The notes under the pieces are model-generated. The model had not been told where the DNA came from. It did not search any database and was given only the letters and a program-made list of their open reading frames with translations. This document shows, in pieces, positions 1 through 12,622 of a stretch of DNA of 64,000 nt; position 1 is the stretch's first letter, and each line of letters opens with the position of its first letter. Source of the stretch: Mactromeris polynyma (taxonomy: Eukaryota; Mollusca; Bivalvia; Venerida; Mactridae); contig JASFXZ010000040.1 in the NCBI GenBank assembly GCA_032209605.1, positions 1,426,001 to 1,490,000 of the forward strand, read 5' to 3'. The position numbers and the translations under genes were made by a program.

Positions 1-751
1 AGTAAATAAAGTCAATCAATATTGTTTTTCACAGTAAAATGAATATTCCCACCTAATTAGTGTTTGGCTTGAGCATCTGTCTATCATGATTGATCTTAAT
101 AGCTTATCAACAAACTGATTGATGGTACTTGATTATTGAAGGGTTTATAGACAGGTTTTCACAGGTTCTTTGTTTAATGTATGACCCCTCTCCTCTGGAT
201 TTTGACAATGGAATATTTGCGTTTATTTATCGTCGCCACCGGTTTCCATGTGGGCGACGCCTCCGGAAGAATGTTAGTAAAATAAGATTTTTGGAGGATA
301 GTGCATGATACAGGAGATTCCCAAGTTCCAGAAGCACCCCTGGTTCTTTTACGTGTTCGATGTAAAGCATCATACACGGGACCTCGGTTTTTAAAGTCTC
401 GTCCGAAAGACCACTCCATTATTATAAATCATTTTGGTAATTGATATTGCAAACTTTAAAATTGTATTTTATTTTGAAATTATATCTTAAAGACAAACGG
501 ACAGATCACAGCATTTTCTAGTAATGTAAAACAACTATGACAAAAACTAGAACAGCCCCACTCATCCTGTAACATTACTGCTGCTGCTACAAATCAATAC
601 AGCACTAAACAAAATATAGATTCAAATGTCCCACTGAAATTTTTTTATTCCGAAATCTTGTCCGGTTCTCAAATCCCCTTTAGTCCTGAAACCCCTTTAA
701 CTGGAAATGTTGTCCGGTTCCTGACTCGTCCGGTTTAAAGGGGTTCCGGTG
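1..751. mobile_element. Non-autonomous DNA transposon, copy I (left end outside window)
   Basis: The right end reads GTTTAAAGGGGTTCCGGTG followed by TA, and is the inverted complement of the left ends at 36605 and 62528 (CACTGGAACCCCTTTAA). Termini of CACTGGAACC type with TA flanks fit the Tc1/mariner/pogo group (inference). No transposase is present. The terminal ~50 bases occur twice in tandem (about 731-751 and 781-801). An 81-codon minus-strand frame at 174-419 is shared with copy II but absent from copy III; I do not recognise it. Confidence 0.6.
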
Positions 752-974
752 TATAGTGTTTTTCCACAATATGAATATCCCAGGTTAAAGGGGTTCCGGT
801 GTATACTGGTTTTTCGCAATGTGAATATTTGTTTGTACAAATTGCCCAGATGAAACTAAACTAGGCCACATTAAAAATGTCCTTGTTTGCCATCACTTCC
901 ATGGGTACATAATTGTTTTGGGATTTTTAGCAAGTTTGGTGGGTTGGTATGGTGGCAGCAAACAACAATTTTTA
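752..974. other. Flank of copy I, no gene seen
   Basis: The stretch 912-970 (GGGATTTTTAGCAAGTTTGG...) is nearly identical to 37507-37562, which makes it the left flank of a duplicated unit. I see no coding potential. Confidence 0.5.
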
Positions 975-1439
975 ACCAGCGCGCCTAAGCGCGCCTGGTT
1001 TTAGTACTCATACAGTTTTCCAACACTGCCAGCCTAAATAGTCCGTTTTCAGCCGAACCGAATAACTGTAGAAAAAAAGTCAAATAGTCCGACTATTTCG
1101 CTGATACTACACGCGCTATAAGATAACACAATGGCTTTTTGCTTTGTTTTCTTTCGAAAATAGTTTATTCAAAATATACTTTTATAATTATATTATTGTA
1201 TTGTATGTTCGGGAATGTTCATGTAGTTTTTTGTGCATGTGTATATACGCGTTTTGGCGGTGACCCCATAACTCAGAAAAAAACCAAAGCAACAAGAAAT
1301 AGTCCGACGATTCCATTGATGAAACATAACACATCGGTAGTTTTTTTTGTTTTTTATAAAGAATATCCTTTTTTCAATATATTTTTTAAAAATGTATTGT
1401 CTCGGCAATGTTGACATAATTGTAAACTTGTGTGTATGA

Positions 1440-1530
1440 ATATAGCGTCGGTCCGTCGGTCGTGTTCTCATGGCAGCCATTGAAGTAGTCGTTATTTAGT
1501 GTCTCACTTCTGATTCTTGAAAGATCAACG
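1440..1530 (+). other. Possible 5' untranslated exon of the OB-fold gene
   Basis: A GC-richer stretch ends in a strong donor, GATCAACG|GTAAGTG, with GT at 1531. It has no useful ORF. The next good acceptor in this orientation (TTTTCAG, 2591-2596) lies immediately before an ATG, so a leader exon spliced to the start codon is a reasonable reading. The transcription start is a guess. Confidence 0.35.
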
Positions 1531-2454
1531 GTAAGTGTATTTTCGATTTGTATCTGTTGTATTACATGTTCGCCTCCTATTATATTTGTGAACTACTGTA
1601 TTATTATTGTTTATGTGTTAGTGTCTACTGTTTATATTAAATTGCGTCGGTTGAGGCCTATATATCTTGTATCGGATGATGTACATGCGCTTCTTGCGTA
1701 GTAAGTATCCGCCATTTTTTTCATTTTATAAACATCCCGTATTATGTCTGGAATTTTCATTATAAACTTGGGTGATTATAGGCTTATATAGCGTACGGTT
1801 ATTTATTTATATAATTGTGTTGTAAAGCGAAGGCAGGAAATATCATTGCATCGTCGGTATTACCCGATACGGGGTTATTATTAAATTGTGTCGTTTGACT
1901 TCCAGGCTTTTTATTATGCAACTTGGTTATATTTATTGCATGTGCTCTGTATAAATAAGAATATTGATATTTTTTTGCCGATACATGGTTATTACAATAC
2001 TTCGAAGCGATTTTGTATGTTTATAATTGTAGTTGCAACGATATAATTACTGACCTATTTATTTTGTTGATTCGGCCCCGTGTCATTTCGCACTTTACTA
2101 TCTTCTATAAATACAATACCGGTGTACACAAAACGTTTTTATCAAGATTTTTATTTGTCTGGGAAGCTGTTCTTTAAATATGTGCTGTTAATTGGTTGAA
2201 CATCTGACCTATTGTTGATTTGGTTGTTCCCAGTGCACTGCGCACACATTAGGTATTTTCATTCTCTGTTATTCATTGGTACACACCCATAAATATCTGT
2301 ATTATACCGCTTATACAATTGTATTTACAACTAAATAATTATTGACTTACTTATTTGTTGATTCTGTCATATATTCTTCGGAACTATTTACAAACACTAC
2401 AAATTGGGGATTTGGACATCATTACATGTATTACGAAAAATTGCACTGGTGCAG

Positions 2455-2525
2455 CGAGTGATTCTTTACAACTCCCTTGATTACCCACTCAGTATGCTAA
2501 CCATTATACCACTACAACTTACCTT
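2455..2525 (-). repeat. tRNA-derived SINE-like fragment
   Basis: On the minus strand the sequence GTGGTATAATGGTTAGCA is a good polymerase III A box as in tRNA-Asp/Glu-like heads. No credible B box or cloverleaf follows, so it is not a functional tRNA. It lies in the intron before the OB-fold exon. Confidence 0.4.
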
Positions 2526-2596
2526 CTAATGTTCTGATAAAGAAGCATGCTTGAAAACTCTTATATTAATATGTTGTTTTGTTATTTTATTTTCAG

Positions 2597-4856
2597 ATGT
2601 CAATAGAACAACTTTTTACCAATAGAGGGACTGGACCCTACTCGAAGCCTTTGAAGGTGATAGTGGTCATTACAGGCGAGATCGTCTCATACCGTGATGG
2701 GAGAAACAATGACTGAATCACTGAACGTGGCCATTGCGGACTCAGAAAGACGGGGTGTTGTGTATGATCCCCTGAAATTTGCAAAATTCAGTGAAGGGAA
2801 CTCCCTAGTTCTGAGAGATATAATTCGTAAGACGGACGACAATAATCATGCCATTGTCATCACGAAAAATACAAAAGTCTTTATAACTACGGATATTGAC
2901 GTGCCGGACTACCTGGTGGAAGCGGGGAGGAAGATCATATACCCACCACCAGCAGATGTGGTACCAATTGCAGAGGCTGTGAGATCCCCACCCAGGGCAA
3001 GAGTGTCCGTTACCGAGAAAATTGTACAGGTTAGTTTTCATTCTTGTTCTGTTAATTACAAACAACAGGTGAAGGTAAATACACATTCACTAAAAATGTT
3101 AGTTAAGTTCCATTCAACCGCTCTCCACACTTTAGCAGCAACATTCACACACATAAAGCTCCATCATGTAAAGTCCAAAAAAAACCATCCCTATGAAGTT
3201 AAGACTTGCAAATGTATACTGTTTTTGGTTATCCGTTAATATGGACACCTTGGTTTTTATGTCTCCTGTTTTTATGTATTCAGTAATTTAAAGAAAAATA
3301 AGTTCAGTCAGTTAACAGACTGTCCATTGATTTTTTGAGAGATATATGTCTATCCTACTGATAAATGAATGTTGCTTGTTTTGCTTGTTTCGCTTCTTTG
3401 TTTGATGTTTACATTATTTGTGTGTGTGTTAACTTAATGGATAATGTCCTATTATTTTCACTGCTATACCAACATAAACATTGTTGCTACCTGACTATGG
3501 ACAGGTGATAATTTTTGATATTTATGCACCTCTTATTATTGGTTGTATATAGCAAAATTTAAACAGATTATTGTCACACAGCAGGTTATACATGTTATGG
3601 TTATTACTGATAGCTTTATCATGATTTTATATTAAAATTAGCATATTTTAATTGCTGTTAGGATTGACAACTGCCAACTGTTATTGTAATATCATTGTCT
3701 TACACATTTTACCAAATAGTATCACAACGCACACTTGTTGTTTGTTTTTTATTGTACTTTAGCATACAGTTTTGAACACAATGGCCACCAATCTAGACAT
3801 GTGATTACAAGGTAGTGTTCACCAATATTAGACTTAATACAATCGCTTTGTGTTTAATTACAGGAGGAGGAGACAAAAACCCTCAGTGTCCGGGGGGGAG
3901 TGTGAACCTCAAATCAATCCATTTGGAAGATGGTAGTTTAAAGGTCCGGGTGGCCCTATGGAGGGAGGCCTCATCTGTTGAATGTAGGCCAGGGGATCAT
4001 GTAACAATAACAGATGTTACTACCAACATTTACCAGGGCGAGACAAGCCTACAGACTACAGTACGCTCTGAGATCAAGGTAATACAGTTATGAATTTAAA
4101 ACTTATTAGACCAACTCTGTGTGCATTTACATCACATATCATATGAAAAATCCCTTAGTATTTATATATTCACTTGAATACAGAAGGCAGTTGTATGGTA
4201 TTCACACTGTTTATGCCACTAAGGGACTATTGTACTGCTTGCAATACTTCAGACACTTTTTGTTTCTGGTGTTGTTGTTTCTTGTTTTTCTTCGACTCTA
4301 GAACAAATTTTACAAGTAATACTTTAATGGAATATCCACTATCAATTGAAAATGTGTAGCCCACAAAATGCCTTGACTCACATTTTTTTCTATGTTGAAT
4401 GCAAACTAACATGTGTAGGATGTTAGCCATGATGGTATTTTGTAAAATATATTAGAATTAGTACCTTGGGAACATTTAGAAATTGAATATTACAAATCAG
4501 CATAAACCAGGAAATAGAAATATTTTGCCAGCAAAACACATTTTGCTAGATGCAGCCAACCTAATATATGTAACCAAACACTGTATGGAACTTGGTATTA
4601 CAGCGTATGTTTCTTATTCAGTAATATTTTTGGTTTGTTCTAATCCTTTACATTTTTATAATTGTAGAAGACTGATACACCAACAGTTGTGTCCAGGGTG
4701 TTGGTTGTTGGTGTTTCTGTTGAAGAGAGTGAAACAGAGTTGCTAATAGATGATGACAGCATCATCCCTGTGCCAAGTGAGCTGCTGGCTGCTGCTGTAA
4801 GCAGTGATGGGCCGGTCGACATTGAGATGCTTACAGCTGCTGGACCACTCACCCTG
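2597..4856 (+). pseudogene. OB-fold (RPA-like) protein, three exons, broken frame
   Basis: Three exons with consensus borders, all phase 0: 2597-3029 (TTTTCAG|ATG ... GTACAG|GTTAGT), 3864-4078 (TTACAG|GAG ... ATCAAG|GTAATA) and 4668-4856 (TTGTAG|AAG ... CCCTG|GTGATA). Exon 2 has the look of an oligonucleotide-binding fold: ...SIHLEDGSLKVRVALW, then GDHVTITDV and a following beta strand, the pattern of RPA70/ssDNA-binding proteins. Exon 3 ends acidic (ELLIDDDSII). Exon 1 opens MSIEQLFTNRGTGPYSK and contains ITGEIVSYRDGR. The frame is broken twice: one base too many near 2714 gives a TGA, and the run of seven G at 3892-3898 is one base short. Either decay or read error in a homopolymer is possible. 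No later exon was recognised, so the gene is partial. It could be a transposon-encoded RPA-like protein or a captured host gene. Confidence 0.55.
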
Positions 4857-7800
4857 GTGATAACTTGCAAGGGTAGCGAAGTTTTGTACATTGATTTTTA
4901 TTGCTTATTTTATAAATATACTAATGTACTATTTCCATATACAATTTTTCTATGCCATTCTCATTGGTTTCTTTTGTTATAAATGTTCATGTACTGTTAA
5001 CAACTTAATATAAATAATATTCTTGTGTAAGCTTTTCTATTTGTTATACAAATCAAAATTTTGCTATCTTGATACCTTTTTCAGTTTATACCAAGTCTAT
5101 TATTTCTACCCATTACTATTGATCTGGAATCTATAATCTGTACTATTTGCACAAATAATGTTTACCATGCCATTGATCTTGGTACTCCAAGTGCAAAAAC
5201 ATTAGTTACAAGAGCAAATGTTGTATCTAGTCTCATTATGTAATGTGCCCTATAACTAAATACGCTTTTTGTAAATAAACATTGTTGTGTTCATTTTTTT
5301 ATGATGATTATGTCCTATTTTACTTAGTTTTACATGTTTTTTATGTCCTTATATATCTCTCATTGGAACATTACAATGATTTGCTAGATGCATAGTCAAC
5401 CCTATTTACATTATTATACATGCATTATTTATTTTACCTAAACAAAAACTAAGCACCCTGTTACACTTACATCTACTGCCATAATGTAATGTGTCCTACA
5501 ACCGTATATTCTCTTTGTAAATAATTAATGTTGTGTACAATTCTTCCTATCCGTTATGTCTTACTTTACATATAAAGGATGTTTATACAACGTTTTACAT
5601 GTTTTTTTATGTTCTATGTATATATTTCTCATAGGAACATTTCAATGATTTGCTATATGCATAGTATTATTAACATTATGTTACTTGTATTATTTAAAGC
5701 ATACAATATTTAATGCTCTATTTTCATAGAATGGCTTCATAATTGTTACTGAAACACACAAATATTTGGTACTTGTTTTTAAATATAATTAAACAAGCAC
5801 ACTTCACTTGTAATAATTTTCTAGTGCAGATATCAGTATTTACTGATGTCAGAAACGTCACATTTTGCAGTCAGTAATAATATTGTCTATATGCCTTATG
5901 GTTATTCCCCTGACGTATGTCATGCCAAGATAAATACGAAATATACTTCTTATATAGGGAAAGTAAACTAGAACAGGCTAACAAGATTTTTTTATAAATG
6001 ATGGAACCAAAATTATAAAAAACAAGATTATCCATGCACATACAATGTTTTTCAGAATGTATCTATGCATAATGCTTTTTTATAAAACCTTGTTGGCATG
6101 TGGTAGATTTGTTCATTATTTATATATCCAAGTGTTTCTATATCAAAATTAGGCAAAGCTAATACAGCTGTTTTCTACAGCATATATTGCCTTAACATTG
6201 GTGTGCATAATATTGTTGACTGAGTTTTCCAATGTTTTGTATATTTTCCATTTATATGTGTCTCAGTGTTTGTTTATATGGAGTAACGTTAGTAGTTTAT
6301 GAACAAAACTAGTGTTCCTGCTAATCACGCTACACATCATGACATAACAAATCCCGCCAAATGCTATGTATGAATACCCTTGCATTTTTATAATGTACTA
6401 AATTTAGAACTTTTTAAAAGCTATAACATTACGAAATGTAAAAAGTTAGAAATGTATGATAAGTCTGTAAGCCGGTTTTCTTGTGGTGCTTCTCATATGT
6501 AAACCCTAGATGTGTCACGCTAACATGGTTATATGCTTTCATTTATATACATTAGATACTTATGTTTATTGATTGTGGGTAAACAAATATTAGGTACAGC
6601 CAGGACTTTGTAACCATCAGTGTCGTATTGCTATGAATTTGCTAGCATATACCATTTTTTATCATTTTTATTAGACCAATTTATGAAGCAATCCTAATAG
6701 TTAGTTCCCACAATTACAATATTTACCTCTCTTGTTTTGGATTGTTGGCCAAATTGATAGGCAAATTATCATAAAGTTTATAGGGAGTATAAAGTAAATG
6801 ATGCTAAACTAACCAGATATTAAAAAAAAACATTGTTGTACAAAATGTGTTTGTCACATGCATACTCTCTCTATATTTTCCCAATTATTCTATACATGGA
6901 AATTAACCATATATGAGCTCAACAGTTTGACCTATAAAAATGGCTATGAACAAGACGTGTATTTTGTACAAGTGGGAACAATCTATTGTTGTTGTTTAGT
7001 GTACATTATTATGTTTTACTTTTTATTGATGATCTCAGTTATTTTTAATAAAAGTTTAGAAATTTTACACACTGTTGTTGCCTATCTTGTGTTGAATATA
7101 CAATGTACAATTGTTACTGTTTATAAGCCATCAGTGGGATCATTGCTAACGTGACGAATGTATATGTCACGTCTCACAAACTCCACTACTACTGATGTGC
7201 AGTAAAAATAGCACTAATAGATTTGTGTTTGAATTTTGTTCAGTTAATGCCTTTCCGACAGGTATGATCATTTATTAGTCTATACATGATCTACCTAGGT
7301 TCAATAAGAAGTGTTTCGTCAGTTTTACTGCAAGCAACAGACAGCTTCCACACTTAAAAGTAAGCAGTGTAGCGCTTGTCATCTTGGAAAGATGAAAATT
7401 TACAACTGGGTAGGCCTGAACATGTCACAAACCCATGACCTACAGATGGGTATTCTAGCATGCTACCAACTGCGCTAGCCATGCCTGTTTAAGTCCAAGT
7501 GGATGTTACATGTTATGATTTCCAAGGAATACTACAATGATATGGTAACAATATGGACGCATTTAATGCAATATTGTCTTAATCTGAATACTGTACGTCT
7601 CAGGTGAGAGTATGGATATGACAAATGCAATCCGAACTAGTAAGGCAAGGTACTACACCTATGGTTATAATTAGTTGACTTAGTACAGGGTTCTATAAGG
7701 TTGGGTTAATACCCAATCAACAGCTTGGATCATCTACACAGGATCTCAATAACCAGTACATTCCTTGGTTTCACTGCAAGCGATTGTAGGCTTCCCACTT

Positions 7801-8206
7801 ATGTCAGCAGTGGGAGGTAAATGATTCAAAAAGGTTCCTTGACCAGATCACCACCATGACTAGCTATATACATGCAAAAAAGAAGAGTGGTGTGCATTGT
7901 GCATCTGTCTGTTAACATATGTTTGGTTTATTGGATGCAATTAGATCCAAATTATGATGTATCTAATATACAAGTAACATATTGTTTTTTTTCGAAAATC
8001 AGCAAGATACCTCCCTACAACACTAGGAAATAACATATTTGTCCATTGGGCCTATAATTAAGTTTCTGAACACAGTTGTGCTCACAATTTCCTACCTTTG
8101 TAATTACACCTTAGCAAACAAGGAATGCTTGGAAATGCATACTATCCATGCCTCACATTCCGTATTCATTACACTACACCAATATATAGACATATATTAT
8201 GTTACA
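4857..8206. other. 3.3 kb AT-rich non-coding stretch
   Basis: Only short, low-complexity, hydrophobic ORFs occur here, none with recognisable domains. Locally repeated phrases appear, for example TGTCCTATTTTACTTAG near 5307 and similar text near 5560. It contains one tRNA-like fragment, annotated separately. Confidence 0.5.
7405..7488 (-). repeat. Degenerate tRNA-like / SINE head
   Basis: The minus strand reads GGCATGGCTAGCGCAGTTGG, a tRNA-Lys/Met-like 5' arm and A box, then CATGCTAGAATACCCATCTG and a B-box-like GGTCATGGGTTTGTGAC. The invariant TTCGA is replaced by TTTGT and the acceptor stem does not pair. This is a SINE or tRNA pseudogene rather than a working tRNA. Confidence 0.45.
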
Positions 8207-8240
8207 ACGCGCTGGTTTTCAGGACTCTCAGTCCTTTGAT

Positions 8241-10130
8241 TATATTTTGGCTCTATGAAACCATATAATGGTGGTAATATAACAGTAAAGACGAAGTATA
8301 AAGAATGGCATTAATGTATTGAGTCAACATATTTGAACAATACAAGATAATCAGGACAAGTGTATCAATCACGGATTATTCTCAATTGAAACATTTCTAT
8401 CCTGTTATAGACAAATAAGTGTTTCTAAGGCATTTGGCACAAGTTATTAAGTTATAACACTGATATTTTAGGAATGTTAGCGGTTAACCAATTAACTGTT
8501 TGAACTTCAGATTGACTGCTTAGTCAACATGAACTCAGATGGAGCATGTAAATGACTAAACTATAGGACCAATATACTGGTTACAATGTTACTTGTATAT
8601 TATATGTGACATTTAATTAACTACATTTTTGACCACATATGTTTACAAAGATACTGGCATACTACATGTATCATATTGGAAATATCTAACGACTAAATTC
8701 AGTAAAACATTTACATAAGCAACTCACTAAGAATGATGAAAACTCGAGTATGTGTATGTACAGCTGATATATTTGCATAAACAGCAAATATCACAATATT
8801 TATGAACTGAATCAATGACCAATTTACACAAATATTTAAAAAGAAAGAATATGCTTTATTATATGTTTGCAACAGCTGACATATTTGCATAATTGACAAA
8901 TGTTTTGAACCTTCAGAGTTATGCTTAAGAGTGTCATTTATGGTTTCGAAAAATCCACGTGTTTTCTGAACAAAATACACATCTGCGTGCAGTTCTTTCC
9001 TATGTATAAATCTACAAACTAAAAGGTTTGGGTTTGATTTAAATGTACAATAACATACCTGACTAAGAAATTGAACTAACTATAAAACATTTGTGTGTTC
9101 ATTTCTTTTTACGTGTAAATACATTTTTTGTATTCTCGTTCGATTAACGGTTTGAAAGAATTTTTGGTTAATCAGGTTTGCAAAATTAACCAATATTCAA
9201 ATCCCTACATAGTTTTAATAAATGCATGAACAATGATCTTTTTCTTGAAATGTGGTATATATGCAAAACATTCACCTGACAGAATACAAGCTTGTTTTTA
9301 GAATATGATTCACACACATTTATTATAACCAAGCTATAAAGTTGAGTTTTAATAGACAAACATGATTTACCAACAAGTGTCATTCTACACTCTATAGAGA
9401 CAGAGGGACAAACAACATGGCCTTGTTTTCAAATAGTTTACTCCCATTATTTGAGAAATTCAGCTTCCTTCACATATTGTCAAGTTTGAGTGAAAAATTG
9501 AAAATAGCAAATAACATGATTTGAGCAAGACCAACTGAATTATCTCGCCTGTCAGAAGAAACAAGTAGGACAATAACAGATAAGTTAAAACCAAGATCTA
9601 TGTGCATACAAATCTGATGGTTTTGGTATATTGTCAAGAAATAAAACATTAAATTGGCGAAATATCTTGAATAGTGGTGAGAATATAAATCAGAGAAATC
9701 TTACACATGCACATGTGTACATTTTCATGCACATTATGGACTCCGAATTAAAGGAAGTGACAATACAGTTCAAACTTAGATTCAAATTTTGTCTTGAAGT
9801 TGTCTTGAAGTTGTCTATAGTTGTGAGTACTACAGGCTACATTTACATAACACAGTGTGTAGTTGAACGAAACGGCACCATTTGCGCATTAATACTTTAA
9901 TTTTGCATTAACATGTATTTTTTGTATACTTCTGCAACAGATTATTACTATGATCGTAATCTCATAGCCTCTCTTTCAGACTCCAGCAATGTAAGGATAT
10001 CTCCTTCTCCAACGGGCCCTTTTACATTTCTGATTATTGATATGTTGCTGTCGTCAAGAAATTCAACACGCACCTACAAACACAGTTCACAAAATATAAA
10101 ATTGATATGAAATGTGATTACATGGTAAGG
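8241..10130. repeat. Dispersed/segmental unit containing the eS28 exon, copy 1
   Basis: The stretch starting TATATTTTGGCTCTATGAAACC is repeated at 37,561-39,290 with about 95% visual identity and, more diverged and cut by the window end, at 63,300-64,000. Apart from the eS28 exon near its right end I see no coding region. Copy 2 lacks about 8,630-8,860 of copy 1. Confidence 0.75.
9948..10073 (-). pseudogene. RPS28: Last exon of 40S ribosomal protein eS28, copy 1
   Basis: The 41-codon minus-strand frame begins after a TTTGTAG acceptor and reads [10 protein letters not shown], then [20 protein letters not shown] and EREAMRLRS, stop. This is the conserved C-terminal half of eS28, a small-subunit ribosomal protein at the mRNA exit/decoding side. 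In animal RPS28 genes the last exon also begins at VRVEF. Departures from the usual sequence: Ile for Arg in DDSNISI, Gly for Arg in GPVGEGD, Met for Arg/Ala in EREAMRLR, and one extra Ser at the end. No upstream exon encoding the ~25 N-terminal residues was found. Retention of an intron-acceptor border says it was copied from genomic DNA, not retrotransposed. Probably non-functional. Confidence 0.8.
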
Positions 10131-11070
10131 AACACATTTACTCGAATGAAGAAATTATTCAAATTCCATCTCAGTCTGCAGTTACACATCAAGTTTACAA
10201 CATGCAGCTTGTCATGGATTCACACATCCATGTTAATAAACTTGTTACATAGCGATTCATCTGATTAAAACAAAATAAATGTTCGCGACTGGTACATAAA
10301 ACCAAGAAAATCTTCTTAATTCCAACACTGGACAATTCCCGTGCTTATGAATAACAACACTACTTATTGGATAAATCTTGAAATACACTTTACAAAATGT
10401 TCACCAATCTGCTTCAATGTTACACATATTTTTAAATTGAAGAGAAATTGCGCGAAATTGGCTTGGTGCTTAACGTAAAATTTGATTGGTTTACAAAACA
10501 CTGAATATGCAAATAGCAAAACCATGTTAGTAAGGCTGCGCCGAAAAAGATGCCATATGGGGCAAATATTGCTTACTGTCAGTATATTGTGATATCACAT
10601 GTGACGTTTTCTGCAAATGACGTCACTTAAAGACGAGGTTGAAAATCGTACAGCAGCGCTGAATTGATTTTCAACTTATAAAATCACTTGAAAAAATCAG
10701 AAGCTTAACGAAATATGTATTAGCAAAAGTATAATAATTATCTAAATTCAGGATTTTACATATTTACATTTAATGTTTGGTCCCCGGGGGCATACGCAAA
10801 CTAAACAAACTTTACTTTCACCTATAACAATACACGTTACATAAACATAATGGAAATGTATTTCAGTACAGTCCTACTACTTTCAAACTGTCGTTATTCT
10901 GGCATATTTTCTATGACAAAAATTCACCCCAAATTAAATGGGTATTTCTCTTAAGTCAATGGAATAAAGATAAATAAACAAGAAATATCTTTTAAAAAAG
11001 ATAAACGGCGTATATAGAATGATGTCTTCCGGTATATTAAATGAAACCAGTTTTTTCGCAACATATTAAA
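10131..11070. other. Non-coding; includes a minus-strand copy of the TCGGCGCA repeat
   Basis: About 10,380-10,543 is the reverse complement of the short dispersed repeat described at 11604, ending in TGCGCCGA. The remainder is AT-rich with no supported gene. Confidence 0.5.
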
Positions 11071-11603
11071 AAATAAATACTTACAAAAAATTAACTCATA
11101 TATAGTAATAAAAGTAAAATTGTCCATTTTCAAAAGTTTAGAAGCTAATAAATCGTATTTTCCTAAAAGTGAAAACATTTTAACAGTTCTGTCTGTTTTC
11201 TGTCTGGCAGGTCCCAGATGGGAGTTTCACTGAATAACTCTGCAATAGCGCCTGCCATTTCCCAAACACCAGATTGTTTTGAACCACATGCATTATCGAG
11301 GTAGTTGAGTTCCAAATGTTAATTTATAAGTCATAAGTTGTAAGTCGAAAGTAAAAACTGTTAAGTTAAAAACGTCCATTCAGCGTGGGGAGGAATATGT
11401 ATTACCCAGTCTAAATTTGTTCAGGATAAAGTTTGAGTTAAATATTGGCTACTTAATTCTATATCAAATATGGAGGATGACTATCCTACGTTTGATTTAC
11501 GCACGAACTTTTTTCGCATATTTCCATATTACTTTCAATCCTGATTTGTTCAAAGACTTAAACGTGAGAAGAATAAACAAAGCACATGTAGTGTTCTGAT
11601 TTT

Positions 11604-11818
11604 TCGGCTCAGCCGTACTAACAAGTCTTAACTATTTGCATTGTTGGGTAAACCAATCAAATCTTACGTTAACAACTAAACCAACTTCTATTCAGTTTGT
11701 AACCTTGACGCAGATTGGTTAACCTTTCGATACGTTACCTTACCGAAATCCGTTTTGGATCTGGAGTGACTACCAATCGTAACATCTCGGCAATGTTTTA
11801 CCTTTAAATTGCGCCGAC
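11604..11818 (+). repeat. Short dispersed repeat with TCGGCGCA / TGCGCCGA ends
   Basis: A ~215-260 bp family starting TCGGCGCAGCCGTACTAAC and ending TTGCGCCGA. Inner landmarks are AACCAATCAAAT, TTTACGTTAACCAC, GATCTGGAGTGAC and CATCTCGGCA. The ends are short inverted repeats, so it behaves like a MITE. This copy has TCGGCTCA at its left end. Confidence 0.6.
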
Positions 11819-12622
11819 CATCTGTTTTCTATATATTTCTTGTTTATAGACTACATGAGCCCATTCTATTACACATATTGGACTACAAATGACAATTACG
11901 ATACTCTCTGCTATTGACTGTAGTCTAGTATAAAAACTACAGGTGAAAAGGATTGACGTCATCGAAGTGTTCAACAAACAATAAGAGACTGCATAATTAA
12001 AATGTGTATTTTATCAGGTAATCGAGACAAGTCGATAGTTCGGTGAACACAAATTTCAAATTCATTTTTTGGCTCTGGCATCATTGATAATTACCGAGTT
12101 CGATAACTCACGCTACTACAGTTTAGTAGTTTATTGGCATATGAACGTGTTATTGTCGCTTTAAAAATGAGGCGGCGTGTTAACACGATAAAGAGCATGC
12201 ATTCATGTATGCAATCACCATTTCAAACAAAATACATACAATACAGCTCAACTATAATTTTTTGTTGTAAAGTATGAAATAGCGTGTTAGATTAACAATA
12301 CTATTGCACTTTAGTGTAAGGCCGGATTAACTGAGTTACAAAAATAAGATATATATTATTCAATATTGGCCGGGTGTCGTCTATGGTGACAATGATAGAG
12401 CTGAATATGAACGTGTTGTGTAACGTAGATTCTGTTTAATTATGTTAAATTATAGAGAACTCGCTTCATAAAATTTTATTTAAACTGTCGATAAATTCAA
12501 TACTTATACAAAACTTACATGCTATCCTCTGTTTACACTGAAGCCCAAACACTTGTAGATCTTTTGTTTTGTATTATGAATAATTTGGAACTACATTGGG
12601 ATAAATGTGTCATTGATTTTTT

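Larger units (their letters stand above)
975..8217. mobile_element. Putative 7.2-kb mobile segment carrying an OB-fold gene
   Basis: The paralogous site at 37,560 runs directly from ...GGCAGCAAACAACATTTTTT into ATATTTTGGCTCTATG, whereas here about 7.2 kb lies between the same flanks. The left edge begins AACCAGCGCG and folds on itself (AACCAGCGCGC ctaa GCGCGCCTGGTT). The right edge holds the inverse, CGCGCTGGTT (about 8208-8217), followed by a small hairpin GGACT/AGTCC at 8222-8234. No clear target duplication is visible beyond a possible TTA. No transposase or Rep/helicase was found. A deletion in the other copy would give the same picture. Confidence 0.45.

Noticed and set aside
9948..10073. 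Functional RPS28 gene
   Set aside because: Only the last exon is present, with altered conserved residues, and a second copy has a broken acceptor.
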